Shown here: positions 37,107-47,457 of the stretch, in pieces
Layout: every line of letters starts with the position of its first letter
Position numbering within the stretch: the stretch's first letter is position 1
Origin: Ceriagrion tenellum
Lineage: Eukaryota > Arthropoda > Insecta > Odonata > Coenagrionidae
Direction of reading: 5' to 3'
Assembly: GCA_963169105.1 (NCBI GenBank)
Contig: OY720633.1
Location: 36,844,795 to 36,908,794, forward strand
DNA: 64,000 nt
Position numbers and translations under genes: made by a program
The notes under the pieces: generated by a model
Seen by the model: the letters and a program-made list of their open reading frames with translations, nothing else
Told to the model about the DNA's origin: nothing
The model's database searches: none

Positions 37107-39094
37107 TACCTTATTAAATTAAATTAATGAAAGAAACTAAAAAATTATATGTAATTAACGAATTTACTTAAATGTTTATCATTATAATTAATTCAAATTA
37201 AAAATTTTAAGCAATTATTTTGAAAAGTTTTTATATAATTTTAGATTTAAAATAATTTTATCAGTGGTCCTCATCAATCATCGTCATTGTTGTTCATACA
37301 TGCACTCTGCACAGCCCCATTTTATGTTATTTTCTGAGCCGTATGAAACCTTCCTCTACCAATTGGCAATACTAAATTGTGTGCCAGCCTATTATTTTAT
37401 ACGCTTTGTTCTCATTCAAATAGGGGTTGTCCCTGCTGAATTTCATGGTTTATTTGCACTATTTTTGCCGCCAAAACGTCCTCCCGGCATCAAATTTTGC
37501 ATTTCTCTAATCCAGGTCATCTTCTATGAAGTTGGAGAACAGGAATAATTCCAAAACTCAGCAGAAGGTGACATTTCATTTACTTTCTGGAATTTGGAAT
37601 CCCGAATTATTTGTTAAGCTTGTGGAGATGAAATCGACATTTTCCAACCGCAGAGGTTACATCTTACTGAGGAGGCCCCCACCATCATTCTAATTACAAG
37701 CAACTTTAAATTAGGCAAAATATGCGACTAAATTTCATTTACCAAGGTTCATTTTTTTGGAATGTCCCCTCTCGTTTCTATATTTTATTATCGCTGTGAG
37801 CCAACTCTTTGCAGCAATGTGATATAAATTTTTATCGAAGTGTGCCTCAGTGTTATTTTTTTAAGTCGAAACAGAGAACTCGTGATAAAAAAAGCAATGT
37901 GATATTGATGGGAATAGCCGTATATCTGATTGGTGGGTTCGAAATTCCTTTGGGCAGTGCGCCAAGGCTTATGCATAAGATGGCACATTGAGCATCGGAA
38001 AAGGAGATTAAGGGGAAATAGGACAAAAACGGAGCCCCAGGTTTTCATTTACTGTGCTATGCATGCCATGCCATGTTACCATTTCCCTCTCTGCCTCTGT
38101 GTCTTCAAAAACACTCCAAAATTCTTCAAATATGATGCCATCGGTCAAAAAATATAGTTATTTTAAGGAGACATACATTTCAAATTTGAAAAACGATATA
38201 TTGTCAAACTGAATCGCTGCCGTCTTGGAAAAGTGAGCTCTTAAGTAGGAATTTATTGAATTTCGATGGTGTTCCCCGACGGGGAGGCCCAAAATTATCG
38301 TCCAATGTTCTTATCATGAATTACTTGAAATTGCAATTTTTTTGTTTTCCACCGAAGAAAAATAATGGTAATATTTTGCAGATTTATTTTTGTGATGTCG
38401 TTTTGATCTCGTGAGATGTTTACATTAACAAATTGGATTAAACAGTTTCTGTTACATTTTCTGTCAAGAAATAATGAATAGTTTCTGCTGATTTTAACTA
38501 TGATATCTTTTATATTTTGCTAAATGCTCTATGGTGGACGGTTTCAATTTTCAATTAAAAGATATAGCGAATGTTTTCTTATGTATTTGCGTAGTTATAT
38601 AGCTCATCAAGTCTCTTTATATCCAAATTACTTTTGACCCATGAATGCTCTGGTTCTAATTCATCGCACATCCCCAATCCCTCAATGTCCAGTAAACCCA
38701 GGACTTAAAAACGCTGACTCAGTGCTGAGTCCACCCATGTTCATTAAGTCCACTCGTTGTTCCCCTTCACCCGCTCTCCTCTGCTCTCTTTAGAACGGAA
38801 TTGGATCCGCTAGGACGAATATAATTGCTCGGTAATCCCCTTTTGGTTTCCTCTGTGCTCTGTTATTCGCCAGCTACCCTTAGCCCTTCAAACAACGCAT
38901 GTCCCAGCTACCTATGTTGGTCCGGCAGGTCCTTTAAAGAGGATGTTGCTCCAGGGATAAGGTTACCATGATTCTGTACACGGGCCAAAATCCTTGGTCT
39001 AAAGTGGCGATTTCTACCTGCTTGTTCATTGCTAGCTCTTAATTTCAACGCGCTAATTTCATTGCGCTAAGATCTAGTTACATTGTATTCCCCA
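37107..39094. other. Non-coding DNA, nothing recognised
   Basis: No gene or element is recognisable. A small perfect hairpin (tccccgacgggga) lies near 38274. Confidence 0.55.
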
Positions 39095-39203
39095 AAATTG
39101 CCATGAGAATTAGTAAGCCTGGATGGTTCAGCACATTGCTCCGGCAAACCGAAGGTCCGTGGTTCGATTCCTGGTCCAGGCCAAATTTTTCTCATGGCAA
39201 TTT
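39095..39203 (+). mobile_element. 109-bp tRNA-like element with perfect 15-bp terminal inverted repeats
   Basis: The outer arms aaattgccatgagaa (39095-39109) and ttctcatggcaattt (39189-39203) are exact reverse complements. Inside lies a 65-nt tRNA-like core, 39117-39181, whose ends GCCTGGA and TCCAGGC pair perfectly as a 7-bp acceptor stem. It holds a B box (GGTTCGATTCC) and an A-box-like start (TGGTTCAGCAC). A T run follows at 39186-39190 and could end polymerase III transcription. At 65 nt the core is shorter than a usual tRNA of about 72-76 nt, and the T stem pairs in only three of five positions, so I do not call a working tRNA. It shares core and tail with the 42.3-kb copy. Confidence 0.6.
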
Positions 39204-39363
39204 CATCATATGCGCTCGAGGCTATGGAGTATTATATGCTATGAATGACAGAGCCAATGGCCAGAACTGCTAGTTTTGTGCAATATATGAGAGCAGGGAT
39301 GACTAGAGGCAATAAATTCTTTTTGGAGGAAGGTGAAGTTTAAAATGGATATCGGGTTATTGC

Positions 39364-39430
39364 GGTGGCTAGTACTCTGGATAAGCATCCGGACGGTCAG
39401 GGTTCAAACCCCAGAGGAGGATTTTTTTCA
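39364..39430 (+). repeat. tRNA-like short element
   Basis: A-box-like TGGCTAGTACT (39366) and B box GGTTCAAACCC (39401) are spaced as in tRNA genes. The middle, gcatccggacggtcag, resembles the corresponding part of the 39.1-kb element, and a run of seven T follows (39422-39428), again with a cata(g)gg word after it. No acceptor stem forms. It lies 160 bases from the 39.1-kb element on the same strand. Confidence 0.5.
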
Positions 39431-40085
39431 TAGGGAACCTGATCCGTACTTGAGTGCCGTGTGGAGAGCACTTCAAATACAGTACTTCGTCTGTCGGATG
39501 AAACACTAAACTATGGTCCTATTCGCGTCTTTCGTTAAGAGCAGGCTAATGCCGACGCTGGGTTTCTATCCACCCTTTCTCCCTTACCTGTCCCCCATGG
39601 TGCAAATGACCTTAGCCGTCGGTCGCCTCCCCAAAATCCAGTCCGTGAAGTTTAAATGGACAGAGATGACCACCATTAAAATTCTGATACATAAAATATC
39701 TCTGCTTATGTTACATTTTCTTTGAACGGATGAAGGATATAAGGACGTGAACTAAATCACTGCTTTTTGGGTGAGATAATCTAATCTGACGCATGCTTTG
39801 ACATGAAGGCCTCCGGAAAACTACCTTTGAAGGTACTTAAAGAAGCAAAATTTAGGCGGAATAACAAGAATTGTCAATGAGATTTGTTTAAAAAAGAAAC
39901 AGTGAAGGAATGACGAGTGCGACTAAAAGCAGAAAAAATGTAAAGCTGAAGAAAACTATTTGTTTGTTTGATAACTGCTGCTCCTGTATTCTTATGTGAT
40001 CCACCATTTTGGGTGAACTTTCTGCAGGTTTTCTCGTGAAATAAATAATTCTAATGGTTAAAAGATATGCAATTTACGATGGCTC

Positions 40086-40122
40086 CTACCACTTTTACTG
40101 GTGAAGCGTCATATCACGCCTT
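40086..40122 (-). repeat. Second copy of the GACGCTTCA-type repeat end
   Basis: Minus strand: GTGATATGACGCTTCACC, AGTAAAAGTGGTAGGAG. It matches the 31.94-kb motif in GACGCTTCA, the A-rich middle and GTGGTA, with an altered CTGATGA start. Both are on the minus strand. Confidence 0.4.
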
Positions 40123-40273
40123 TTAAAAGTCCATATGTACATTCCAGGAAGAATTCGCGAGTAATTTCTTCATTATAGTTTAGCTGGTTTTACTGGTACT
40201 TTATAGTTATATTAGTTTAAAATTAGTTAAAGACTGCGTTTTGAAATGTGAAATTTTACTTTTTTCTGATCAA

Positions 40274-40318
40274 AATCTACTGACGTGGATTCGGGAGACA
40301 TGGGTTCAAATCCCAGAA
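40274..40318 (+). repeat. Possible tRNA-like element
   Basis: TGGGTTCAAATCCCA (40301-40315) is a clean B box/T arm with a 4-bp stem, preceded by gtggattcgggagaca, similar in layout to the anticodon arm of the neighbours. No clear A box or T run. Confidence 0.35.
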
Positions 40319-42264
40319 TATGTGAACTATGCTCATACGAGAAAACTCACTCATGTGTGTCCTAGATTGGTTGCTTGGTTACACTCAATTAAACTGCTTG
40401 GCTGAAAGCACTATCTCTCATTTTATTCAAAATCATTTAATGAAATTTTCTCCATTTTGTCAATCGACCGTGGTTCCATGGTATCAGCTATCTTTTTCGT
40501 CTTCGAGGTCATCAAAAATTTTGCTAAAACATTTTCATCCAAGAAATTTAAACATGTTTTTGATCAAAAAGTAGAAAAACTATATTATTTGTTGTAAAAT
40601 ATTAAAAAAAATATCTTTATTGATACATTCCAGTTATTCTTCAGACTTTATGATTACAATAGAGATGGTACAGTGTCACAATCATGGTATAGTGTTGAAA
40701 ATATTCTGAAAAAGTAAACCGCAAAATACATCCGAGGTAAATTGTACGTGAATTTTTCCAAGTTGCGCTTACCTTACCCCTAGAGAGAAGCTCCTCATTA
40801 CCGTCCTCAGAAATGATATAGAATCGCTTCGGTAAGGTAGTCCATTTGGAAGGTGTGAGAGTGCCAATGGAAAGTTCATCGTCCCTCTTGAGTTAGCTGG
40901 GAGTTGAATTTCTTGAGCATGCGAGGATGGGAATATTGAACATCGAGTCCTCCGTCTCCTCTATTTGGAGAGAATATCAACCGATGAGGAGCGAGTGGCA
41001 GCCTATGAGGAGAAAGCCTCGCGTTTGGAATTCGGTCGGTAGGAGTGGATTAGATTTTCGGACCCTACTTTTCGGGACGGCTCTCGCAAGCCCACTTACT
41101 ATATCCTCCAGCTGGCTCCCTTCCGGAGGAATTCAATTGGGCCGACCCCTCTACGGCTCCTAGTGATCGAAATGTCGCCATTGAAGTTCTCGGTGATACT
41201 GCGAAATGTGAAATGGAAAAGCTGGAATGTGGCATACAGAAGAATTAATATAGAAACCGCAGTGGGTTATTCCAGTCAGAGAGCTTTTTGTCATCTTATC
41301 AAATATTGTTACATTTAACTGCAATATTTTCTGAGAGCGCACTCCTTCTTACTTAAGAGTGATGATGCTTCAGTTAAACTTTGAATTAAGCCGATGAATG
41401 CCGATGTGGATTTTACTGAATAGCGTGAGAATTTTTTTCCTTTGATTGAAATGGGTTAATCTTCTAGAATGATACGTTTCGTGGTTTTTCCTAGAATTTA
41501 ATGGAATTCTCCGCAGTCAGTTATGCATTCAGAGCAGTTCCTGGGCTGAAGTGAAGTGCAACTTAATTGATGCAGTCATAGGAGATTACTACTAACTGAA
41601 AAAAGTTCTTTAGCTCTAAAATTTCATCAGGGATGTAAAGTCTTTTCCTTATTTATATATAAGACCTTTCTTATTATCTCAAGGATTATACCTTGAACAA
41701 AATCTAATGAGTAATTTTCTACGCTGAGAAGTAATAAGAATTTTTACTGACATCTTTTTTATTCTATACTCTAGTAATATTTCTCCGGTTTATTCTTTTT
41801 AGAAGCCGGGATTAATTATTTCATTTTATACGCGCCAAGAGCGTACACAACTCAACAAATATTCGTAAAGAAGTGCGAGATTAATTCACACACTAAGAGA
41901 TACATATCCGCAAAGTCTTGAAAGTGTGGTATGCAGTAAGATTAATGGCCGCATTCGGTCTTGAGGGACCGATGTGTTCGCTAGTAAGAGGCATGGAGTC
42001 CAAAATTAATGTTATTAGCGCAGTTTCTTCCGCTGTTTCTTTCTAAACGGCCGTTGTTTGCCGGAAACGGGCCTATTTCTTTCGGAATGTTCTTGTGATG
42101 GATGTAGACCTCGTTTGTTGCCAGCTACCTTGCTGCGTAAATTATTTCCCCTTGGCTCCCACGACTAAGGAAGATATTATACTAAAGCGGAGTGCCCGTT
42201 CTCTCGTTGAAGCCATCACTGCGACTGAACATGGCAACCTTGAAACTTTTATTACGGAATCATG
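40319..42264. other. Non-coding DNA, nothing recognised
   Basis: A 78-codon frame at 40927-41163 (tryptophan- and arginine-containing, GC-richer) has partly repeated words (cgatgaggagcgag; ctatgaggagaaag) but no known domain. Otherwise AT-rich. Confidence 0.45.
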
Positions 42265-42389
42265 TTAGACCAAAGGATGAAATTCGCAACGAAAAAATCA
42301 TCTGGCGTTACCAGGATTTGAACCCGGATCCCGGTTGCCGGTCAGGTGTGTTAGCCAGTAGCAATCTTTCAACGAGGCGATATTCATGT
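42265..42389 (-). mobile_element. tRNA-like element with imperfect inverted-repeat flanks
   Basis: Minus strand: A box TGGCTAACACA (top 42347-42357), middle CCTGACCGGCAACCGGGATC, B box GGGTTCAAATCC (top 42314-42325), with a T stem CCGGG/CCTGG that pairs fully allowing one G-U. The core lines up with the 39.1-kb element through the CCGGCAA(A)CC block. It is followed on the minus strand by a run of six T and GCGAATTTCATCC, resembling GCAATTTCATC after the 39.1-kb copy. The left flank (ATGAATATCGCCTCGTTGAA on the minus strand) is an imperfect reverse complement of that tail, giving a foldback as at 39.1 kb. Confidence 0.5.
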
Positions 42390-43539
42390 TAGGTTCATAG
42401 AATGCACTCTTAGTCACTGTTTTCAAATATTTATTTTAAACTGCTGTTTCAATACAGATGGTATTGACGGTGCGAGAGTTTTGAAACCTTCGCAATTGTT
42501 GGAATGTGTGCCTATGTTGAAGAAATTTCATACTAATGAAGATAATACATTCATTTCTTGTACATACCAGAGAAGAATGATCAGCTGCAATTATGCCGCA
42601 GAGCTGTGTGAGTAATCCTGTCGATTGAATGACTCTGATTGCAAAAGTTTAACGATTTGCTTGAATAGTATATATTTCTTTAGAACCGGGTTCAAATCTG
42701 TTGGCTATAAAAATTATTTCGGTCGAGTATTAAGTAAGTCTATCTATTGTTCGTTATTTTCAGTATTTTTGCTCTCAATCATCATTAGGGGATAATGAAA
42801 ATATAATGATCAATTTGTAATTTTAATTACCTCGCAGCTATTGTTTATTTCCCCAGATGAAAGTCTCTATTCATTGCACCTCTCTAGATATTATTCATGA
42901 ATTTATTCTACATTATTTCCCGTTGAAAGAATGTGTCATATTCCATCTGGTTTAAAACATTAATTTGAGTTAATGAACCATCTTAAATTTCAATTGTTTA
43001 TGTCTTCGATGATTTCAATAAGAAAAAAATATTAAATACCGTCTGTCAGATTTTACGTTGGCAAATGTAGAAGAACCTGCTGATAGGCTTTCACATGATA
43101 GATACGGTATAATAAAGGGTTCAAGTATTTGATATCCAATTTTTAAAGTGACGGAGAATGATAGTCTGCGAAATATTTAATTCTTTATATTCAAAGTCTC
43201 TGATATTTTTCATGGTCGAAATATAAATATTTACAATTTTCAATTGTTGGAAAATGTATCCAGTTAAACTAAACTTGGCTAACTTTTGATTTTTATAGCT
43301 CAAGGAAGCAAATGGTACCAAGCAATTGGATGTTATCAAATGAAAGTAAACTTCTTCGAAATTATTTTTAGAGCTAAACACATTGAAACCTTAAGTTTCA
43401 ATTCAAATTAAGCCCGTACTTTATTTTTACTCGTAAATAATTTCAGGAAACCTGTTACATTTAACAAATGAAACTGTTTCTTGACTCCCGTCAAACTTTT
43501 GGTAGGCGCAGGCATCAAGAGAAACGGCTTATCTCATAC
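42390..43539. other. AT-rich non-coding DNA, nothing recognised
   Basis: A single B-box-like word (gggttcaaatctg, 42687) has no partner A box. No gene supported. Confidence 0.55.
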
Positions 43540-44270
43540 CTGGGAGATTTGGTCTGAAAAGGGAGACAAAAGCTGTCCGAAATTAAATTCTTCCGGCTGA
43601 GTCGGGAGAGAGGGAATGTCTGCTCCGCATCGGATTCCGCGTATATGCTCCACACACCACCTCAACACATATCCGACCGAATGCTGCTTCGCGATTGGCC
43701 ACGCGAAGGAAGAAGACCTTGTGCGGCCTAACGCTGCTCTTCTTTTTTCACTTCTCACTAGGTTGTCTACCCAAAACTCCCTCCACGCCCGCGGCTGCAG
43801 CGTCGGCAATCATCTTTATCTCGCGGCGAACGGCCGACGCCGCGACGTGGAAAAAACTCCTCGGAGATCTCGCGTCTCACCCTCTCTCTCTCCTTCGGTC
43901 TTACGACCTCTGCCCTCGCATCCTTCCTCCTCCTTCAGACCCCCCACCCTCCCCTATTCCGTCTCCCCCCCCTCGCTCGCCGCTTTTTAATCCGAAATGG
44001 AATTGGTGCTCAACGGGATTCCCCCCCCTTTTCCCCTTTATAGTCCCCTCTTCACTCGATACATTTTCTTCTGCGTTGCGTGCCGACGTGTTTTGTCTCA
44101 CTCCCCATCCTCCTCCCCTCAGTTCCCATAATTCCTTTCTCTTTCCCCATTTATCTCTCAATATACTTTATACACTACTCACCCCTTTCGGAGGAATCCT
44201 CGCCCCCATCCCATATCACCTTTCACCTTGTCTTGCTTTCCAAAAACATTTTTCTTCGTAAACAATGACT
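43540..44270. promoter_or_regulatory. CpG-richer, polypyrimidine block; candidate promoter or first-exon region
   Basis: About 43600-43870 is CpG-rich (gcgattggccacgcg includes an ATTGG/CCAAT word at 43695). About 43870-44240 is almost all C and T on the top strand. At the left edge the minus strand has a good splice-donor match, CCAG|GTATGA (exon end at 43540), so a minus-strand leader exon ending there is conceivable. Open frames of up to 188 codons across the C/T tract are proline/serine low-complexity and are not called as genes. Confidence 0.25.
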
Positions 44271-44368
44271 CATCGCGTAGGAGCATGAATGAACATTGCG
44301 CGGGGTCACTCGATTGGGTGAATGATATAGTTTCAATGGGGAAAGTCTCAACTATAAGTAATATTTGA

Positions 44369-44435
44369 CTGAAGCGGGATTCGAATCTGGATTTCTCACT
44401 GGTGGTGAGGCGGGTCATAAAGTACCATTTCTGCC
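44369..44435 (-). repeat. tRNA-like short element, degraded
   Basis: Minus strand: ATGACCCGCCTCACCACCAG, then TGAGAAATCCAGATTCGAAT and CCCG. B box GATTCGAATCC (top 44377-44387) is clear. The preceding segment matches the layout of the 42.3-kb copy (cct-ac--ccag-gagaaatcc). No T run follows. Confidence 0.4.
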
Positions 44436-45585
44436 GCTCGCCTTTCGGTTGCAAATCGAAATATTCTTCATAGCTTAGCAAAATGTACTAATCACGCCCT
44501 TATGTAACTTTCTACCGATAATTTTTCCATTGTTTCCGTGAATTATAGGAATGCATTCCAGTAGAAACAAAATCTACGCTTCAACTCGTACCCTTTCATT
44601 TCAGTCGCAAAAATTTTCATCATAACCCTCTTGGCCTGTTACAGTGGAACCAGAAATGTCTAGTGTATTTCACTCACAGCATTTCTGCCCGGTAGCTATT
44701 GGCGAACATTTCTAGCCTGTAGTAAATGAATTACAGTGACTCTGGCAAAAAATCTGAATTGCTATTAGAAATTCCTGGCTAGATTTGCGGCCATACCAAA
44801 TGTTTTTTTCGTAGTGAATCTCTGTACATTGGTGTTGTTTCTTATTCTCTCTTTCCTGATGTGGGCGTGCCTCCGTCTCGACTGTAATACAGTCTTAGGC
44901 ATTCTGTCGATTGAGCGTTTCTCTGGGTATATTTTCAGACTACAATCGAAAAAAAAATCTGAACAAAAATTGCTTTAAACTCGTCTAATCCTCGCCTTAC
45001 TTTACACGTTTCCCCATCCACTTGATGCCCTCGTAATTCCTTTCTCTTGTCTTCCCATTCCCACCTTCTCCGGAGAATCTCCGTCCTCTTTCGCCTGCCA
45101 CCTTTCACTTTGTTCTGTTTTACTAGAGGTTTTCCAACCAATTCTAGGAGGGACAAGATTATATTTCATTATTTTTTCGTGTTTAGAGTACTTTTTTGAA
45201 GATTTATTTCAACCTTTCATTTTATGTAACATGTCATTTTTCATTAGTTCATTTCAGTTCGTATTTTTTTTTAAATAACTGTACACATAGATTGGTCACC
45301 TTTGTTTTTATTCGTAAATTAATTAGTGCATCAAGAGATGCGCGATAGTACCTTAAGTGGTGCATAAACATATAAAAACTTCTTACGGGTGAGGGTAATA
45401 AAAAATGCTGGGGAACTACTGTTTTACTCGATACAAACTTGTTTTACTGCCTGTAAAGATAAAATAAATCATTTGTAGTTGTTTTAATCACTATTGCTCT
45501 ACCAAATGAGCGGTAGGTACTTGCATAGGTAGACTATGTTTATGAGGCAGTCTATGTTTTATTTCTTCGACACGAAAGGATTATT
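44436..45585. other. AT-rich non-coding DNA, nothing recognised
   Basis: No gene or further element recognised; pyrimidine-rich near 44990-45120. Confidence 0.55.
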
Positions 45586-45640
45586 CTGCAACCAGGATTC
45601 AAATACTACTGGAGCGATATTTTAGACGTTAAGCAGTTTT
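45586..45640 (-). repeat. tRNA-like short element
   Basis: Minus strand: TGCTTAACGTC (A-box position, top 45625-45635), TAAAATATCGCTCCAGTA, then GTATTTGAATCCTGGTTGCA. The word TTTGAATCCTGG parallels TTCAAATCCTGG in the 42.3-kb copy, and the spacing between boxes is similar. No T run or stem. Confidence 0.4.
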
Positions 45641-47126
45641 AAAAAACTGCAGTTTATGTTTAGTCCTTTAAACACTTGTTTTTTCTCGTGAGTTTCTCCT
45701 TATATTTTCTACTTTTTTAGTATCAAATCCATGTTTGACCCGAGGCATAGTATGCCATCACTCTTTGCGTCAGAATTTCCTATCCTTCACAGCCCATTCC
45801 TGGTTTACCCAGCGTTCTCCTCTCTATCGCTCTCTTTAACTTGCCGATGCCTTTCAGTGCGTCCTCCATACCCCTTGGCGAGGAAAACGCGAGCTTGTAA
45901 CAAGCCTTTTATTTTAATAGACGAGTTTTCATGTCAAACACGGTCGAAATAGTCGATTTTCATGAAGAAACGCGTTCTCTCCTGTTCTGGGGGACGTTGA
46001 AAAAATTCGGATCGCTCACATCTGCCTGTTATGGCCGTTTATTGAACTAGTCTCTCAGGTTTTCATGTCGTCGTTATGCGTTCCCGTTCTTTCCTACTTG
46101 TCTCCCACTCCTCCGATGAGAACATTCATAAGTGACACGCCCATTTAATGGGATGGCGTTGGTGCTTTGGCCTTTATACTGCCTTCTTATACCATTGAGC
46201 ACAGGCTCTGTGCCCAAAAGCTTCGATGATATTTAAAGCGATATTCCGGTTGCGTGTCATTAAAACAACTTAGTTCACCTGCCTGTATGTATAATTGTCA
46301 AAGCTGTCTGTGGTCTCAGAATATAAACTAATTTGAGGGTGTTATTTCATATCCACGAATTCGCTATTCTCATCACTTAATCATTACGAGTTCCGTTTGT
46401 CCTGGATCCTACTTAGATGACCTTATATCGGTATGATTGCCATAGACTTAGCAATTCATCCAGAGGTTCGCGGGTCCTTGAGCACAAAGAAGATTGCAGT
46501 TTAAGGGCAGCATTCTGCCCGTGGATTGGAGTATTCCCCATAATCGTTCCTTTAACACACTTTCTACATGTATAATGTCTCCCTAAGTACTCAGATAACA
46601 TGAGGAGAAATTGTGACAATGGTGATCTGGAATCCCAAAACGACACATTTATCGCCGATCCAATTAGTTGTATCCACAGGCAGTATTAATTAAATCCTCT
46701 CAAAATAGATACCGCTAGCATACTGCTATTTCACGAAATAATTCATTAAAAAATCGGCCTTGTCAAAACAGATACAAGTTGTACATCTTGTAAAAATATC
46801 CACTGGCTGCAGAAGACAAGCGTTTGTTGGAGGAACTACTTCATATTTCTTGTTCCACATAGATAATGGATAGTGGTAGACAGTTCATGTCAATTACTTT
46901 TCCTGTGCAATCGTGAATGCTTGGTTGATTTTCGTAGACTGTACGATGAGGCCGACTGCAAATTTCTCAATACGTCCACTTACTATAACAGTATGTTTTT
47001 TCTCTCGTTTCCTCTAAACTTTTCCTATCTTATATTTGCATCAACTTTAATATTGTCCTCGCCATATTGATGACGCAAATAGCCACAACTTAGGTTCTCT
47101 CTCCTCTATTACTTCGCGCAATAGCT
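45641..47126. other. Non-coding DNA, nothing recognised
   Basis: No gene or element recognised. Confidence 0.55.
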
Positions 47127-47359
47127 TGTAGTCAGCCGTAGGGGCATGCGGCGGGAGGCGATAGAAAACCAGGAACAGGAGACGGTAGCAAGTGAAAACG
47201 AAATTATGGCCGTATAAAGGTTGAGAGAGAGAAGTGATACAGAGTTAGTGTTTTGCTCTGTCTGATTTTCAGCTGTAAATGTTGCGGTGGAGAAATAAAT
47301 TCATTCTCTCAGGGATCTGTTGAGTTAGTCCTCGGTGAAAATCCCTAACTCGAGCAACA
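47127..47359 (+). mobile_element. Short LTR of an LTR retrotransposon (233 bp)
   Basis: The segment begins TGTAGTCAGCC and ends CGAGCAACA, so it has the TG...CA termini of an LTR. Inside, in the right order, are a TATA box (TATAAAG, 47213-47219), a plausible start about 30 bases on, and a polyadenylation signal (AATAAA, 47294-47299) followed by about 60 bases of U5-like sequence. A primer-binding-site-like word starts one base after the CA end. No second LTR is visible in the window, so the element is a 5' remnant. The absence of any gag or pol reading frame to the right (to 48.3 kb) supports this. Group (Gypsy-like or other) cannot be told. Confidence 0.6.
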
Positions 47360-47375
47360 TCTGGCGACGGCTCAT
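47360..47375 (+). other. Primer-binding-site-like sequence
   Basis: TCTGGCGACGGCTC follows the LTR end at once. TGGCGAC is the start of primer-binding sites matching the 3' end (GTCGCCA) of some arginine tRNAs, known from Gypsy-type insect retrotransposons. The match covers about 8 bases before diverging. Confidence 0.45.
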
Positions 47376-47386
47376 CCAAATGGAAA

Positions 47387-47457
47387 ATCGGGTTCCCGTG
47401 CGATCACCGAAGTAAAGCATCGTTGGGCCCAGCTCGGACTAGAATGGGTGAGAGCCC
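47387..47457 (+). ncRNA. 5S rRNA-like segment (about nt 27-95 of 5S), partial
   Basis: The sequence ATCGGGTTCCCGTGCGATCA, CCGAAGTAAAGCATCGTTGG, GCCCAGCTCGGACTAGAATG, GGTGAGAGCC matches the middle and 3' part of animal 5S rRNA (...CCGATCACCGAA, AAGCA.CGT.GGGC, GATGGGTGACCGC) in order and with nearly the same spacing. It spans what would be the internal control region (box A AGTAAAGCATCG; box C AATGGGTGAGAG). The first 26 bases and the last 25 or so of 5S rRNA are not recognisable, so it is not a working 5S gene. It begins 28 bases after the LTR end at 47359. It may be a 5S-derived Pol III promoter within an element (as in 5S-derived SINEs, or plant Cassandra LTR elements) or a chance capture. 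Confidence 0.8.

Noticed and set aside
39117..39181. Functional tRNA gene
   Set aside because: The core is about 8-10 bases short, the T stem pairs at only three of five positions, and no clear anticodon arm forms.
42687..42700. Another tRNA-like element (gggttcaaatctg)
   Set aside because: A single B-box-like word with no A box, stem or T run.
43695..44261. 188-codon plus-strand open frame
   Set aside because: Proline/serine/phenylalanine low complexity forced by a C/T tract; other frames are open as well and there is no domain.
47387..47457. Functional 5S rRNA gene
   Set aside because: Both ends of the 5S molecule are missing and box C differs from the consensus; only the inner part is recognisable.
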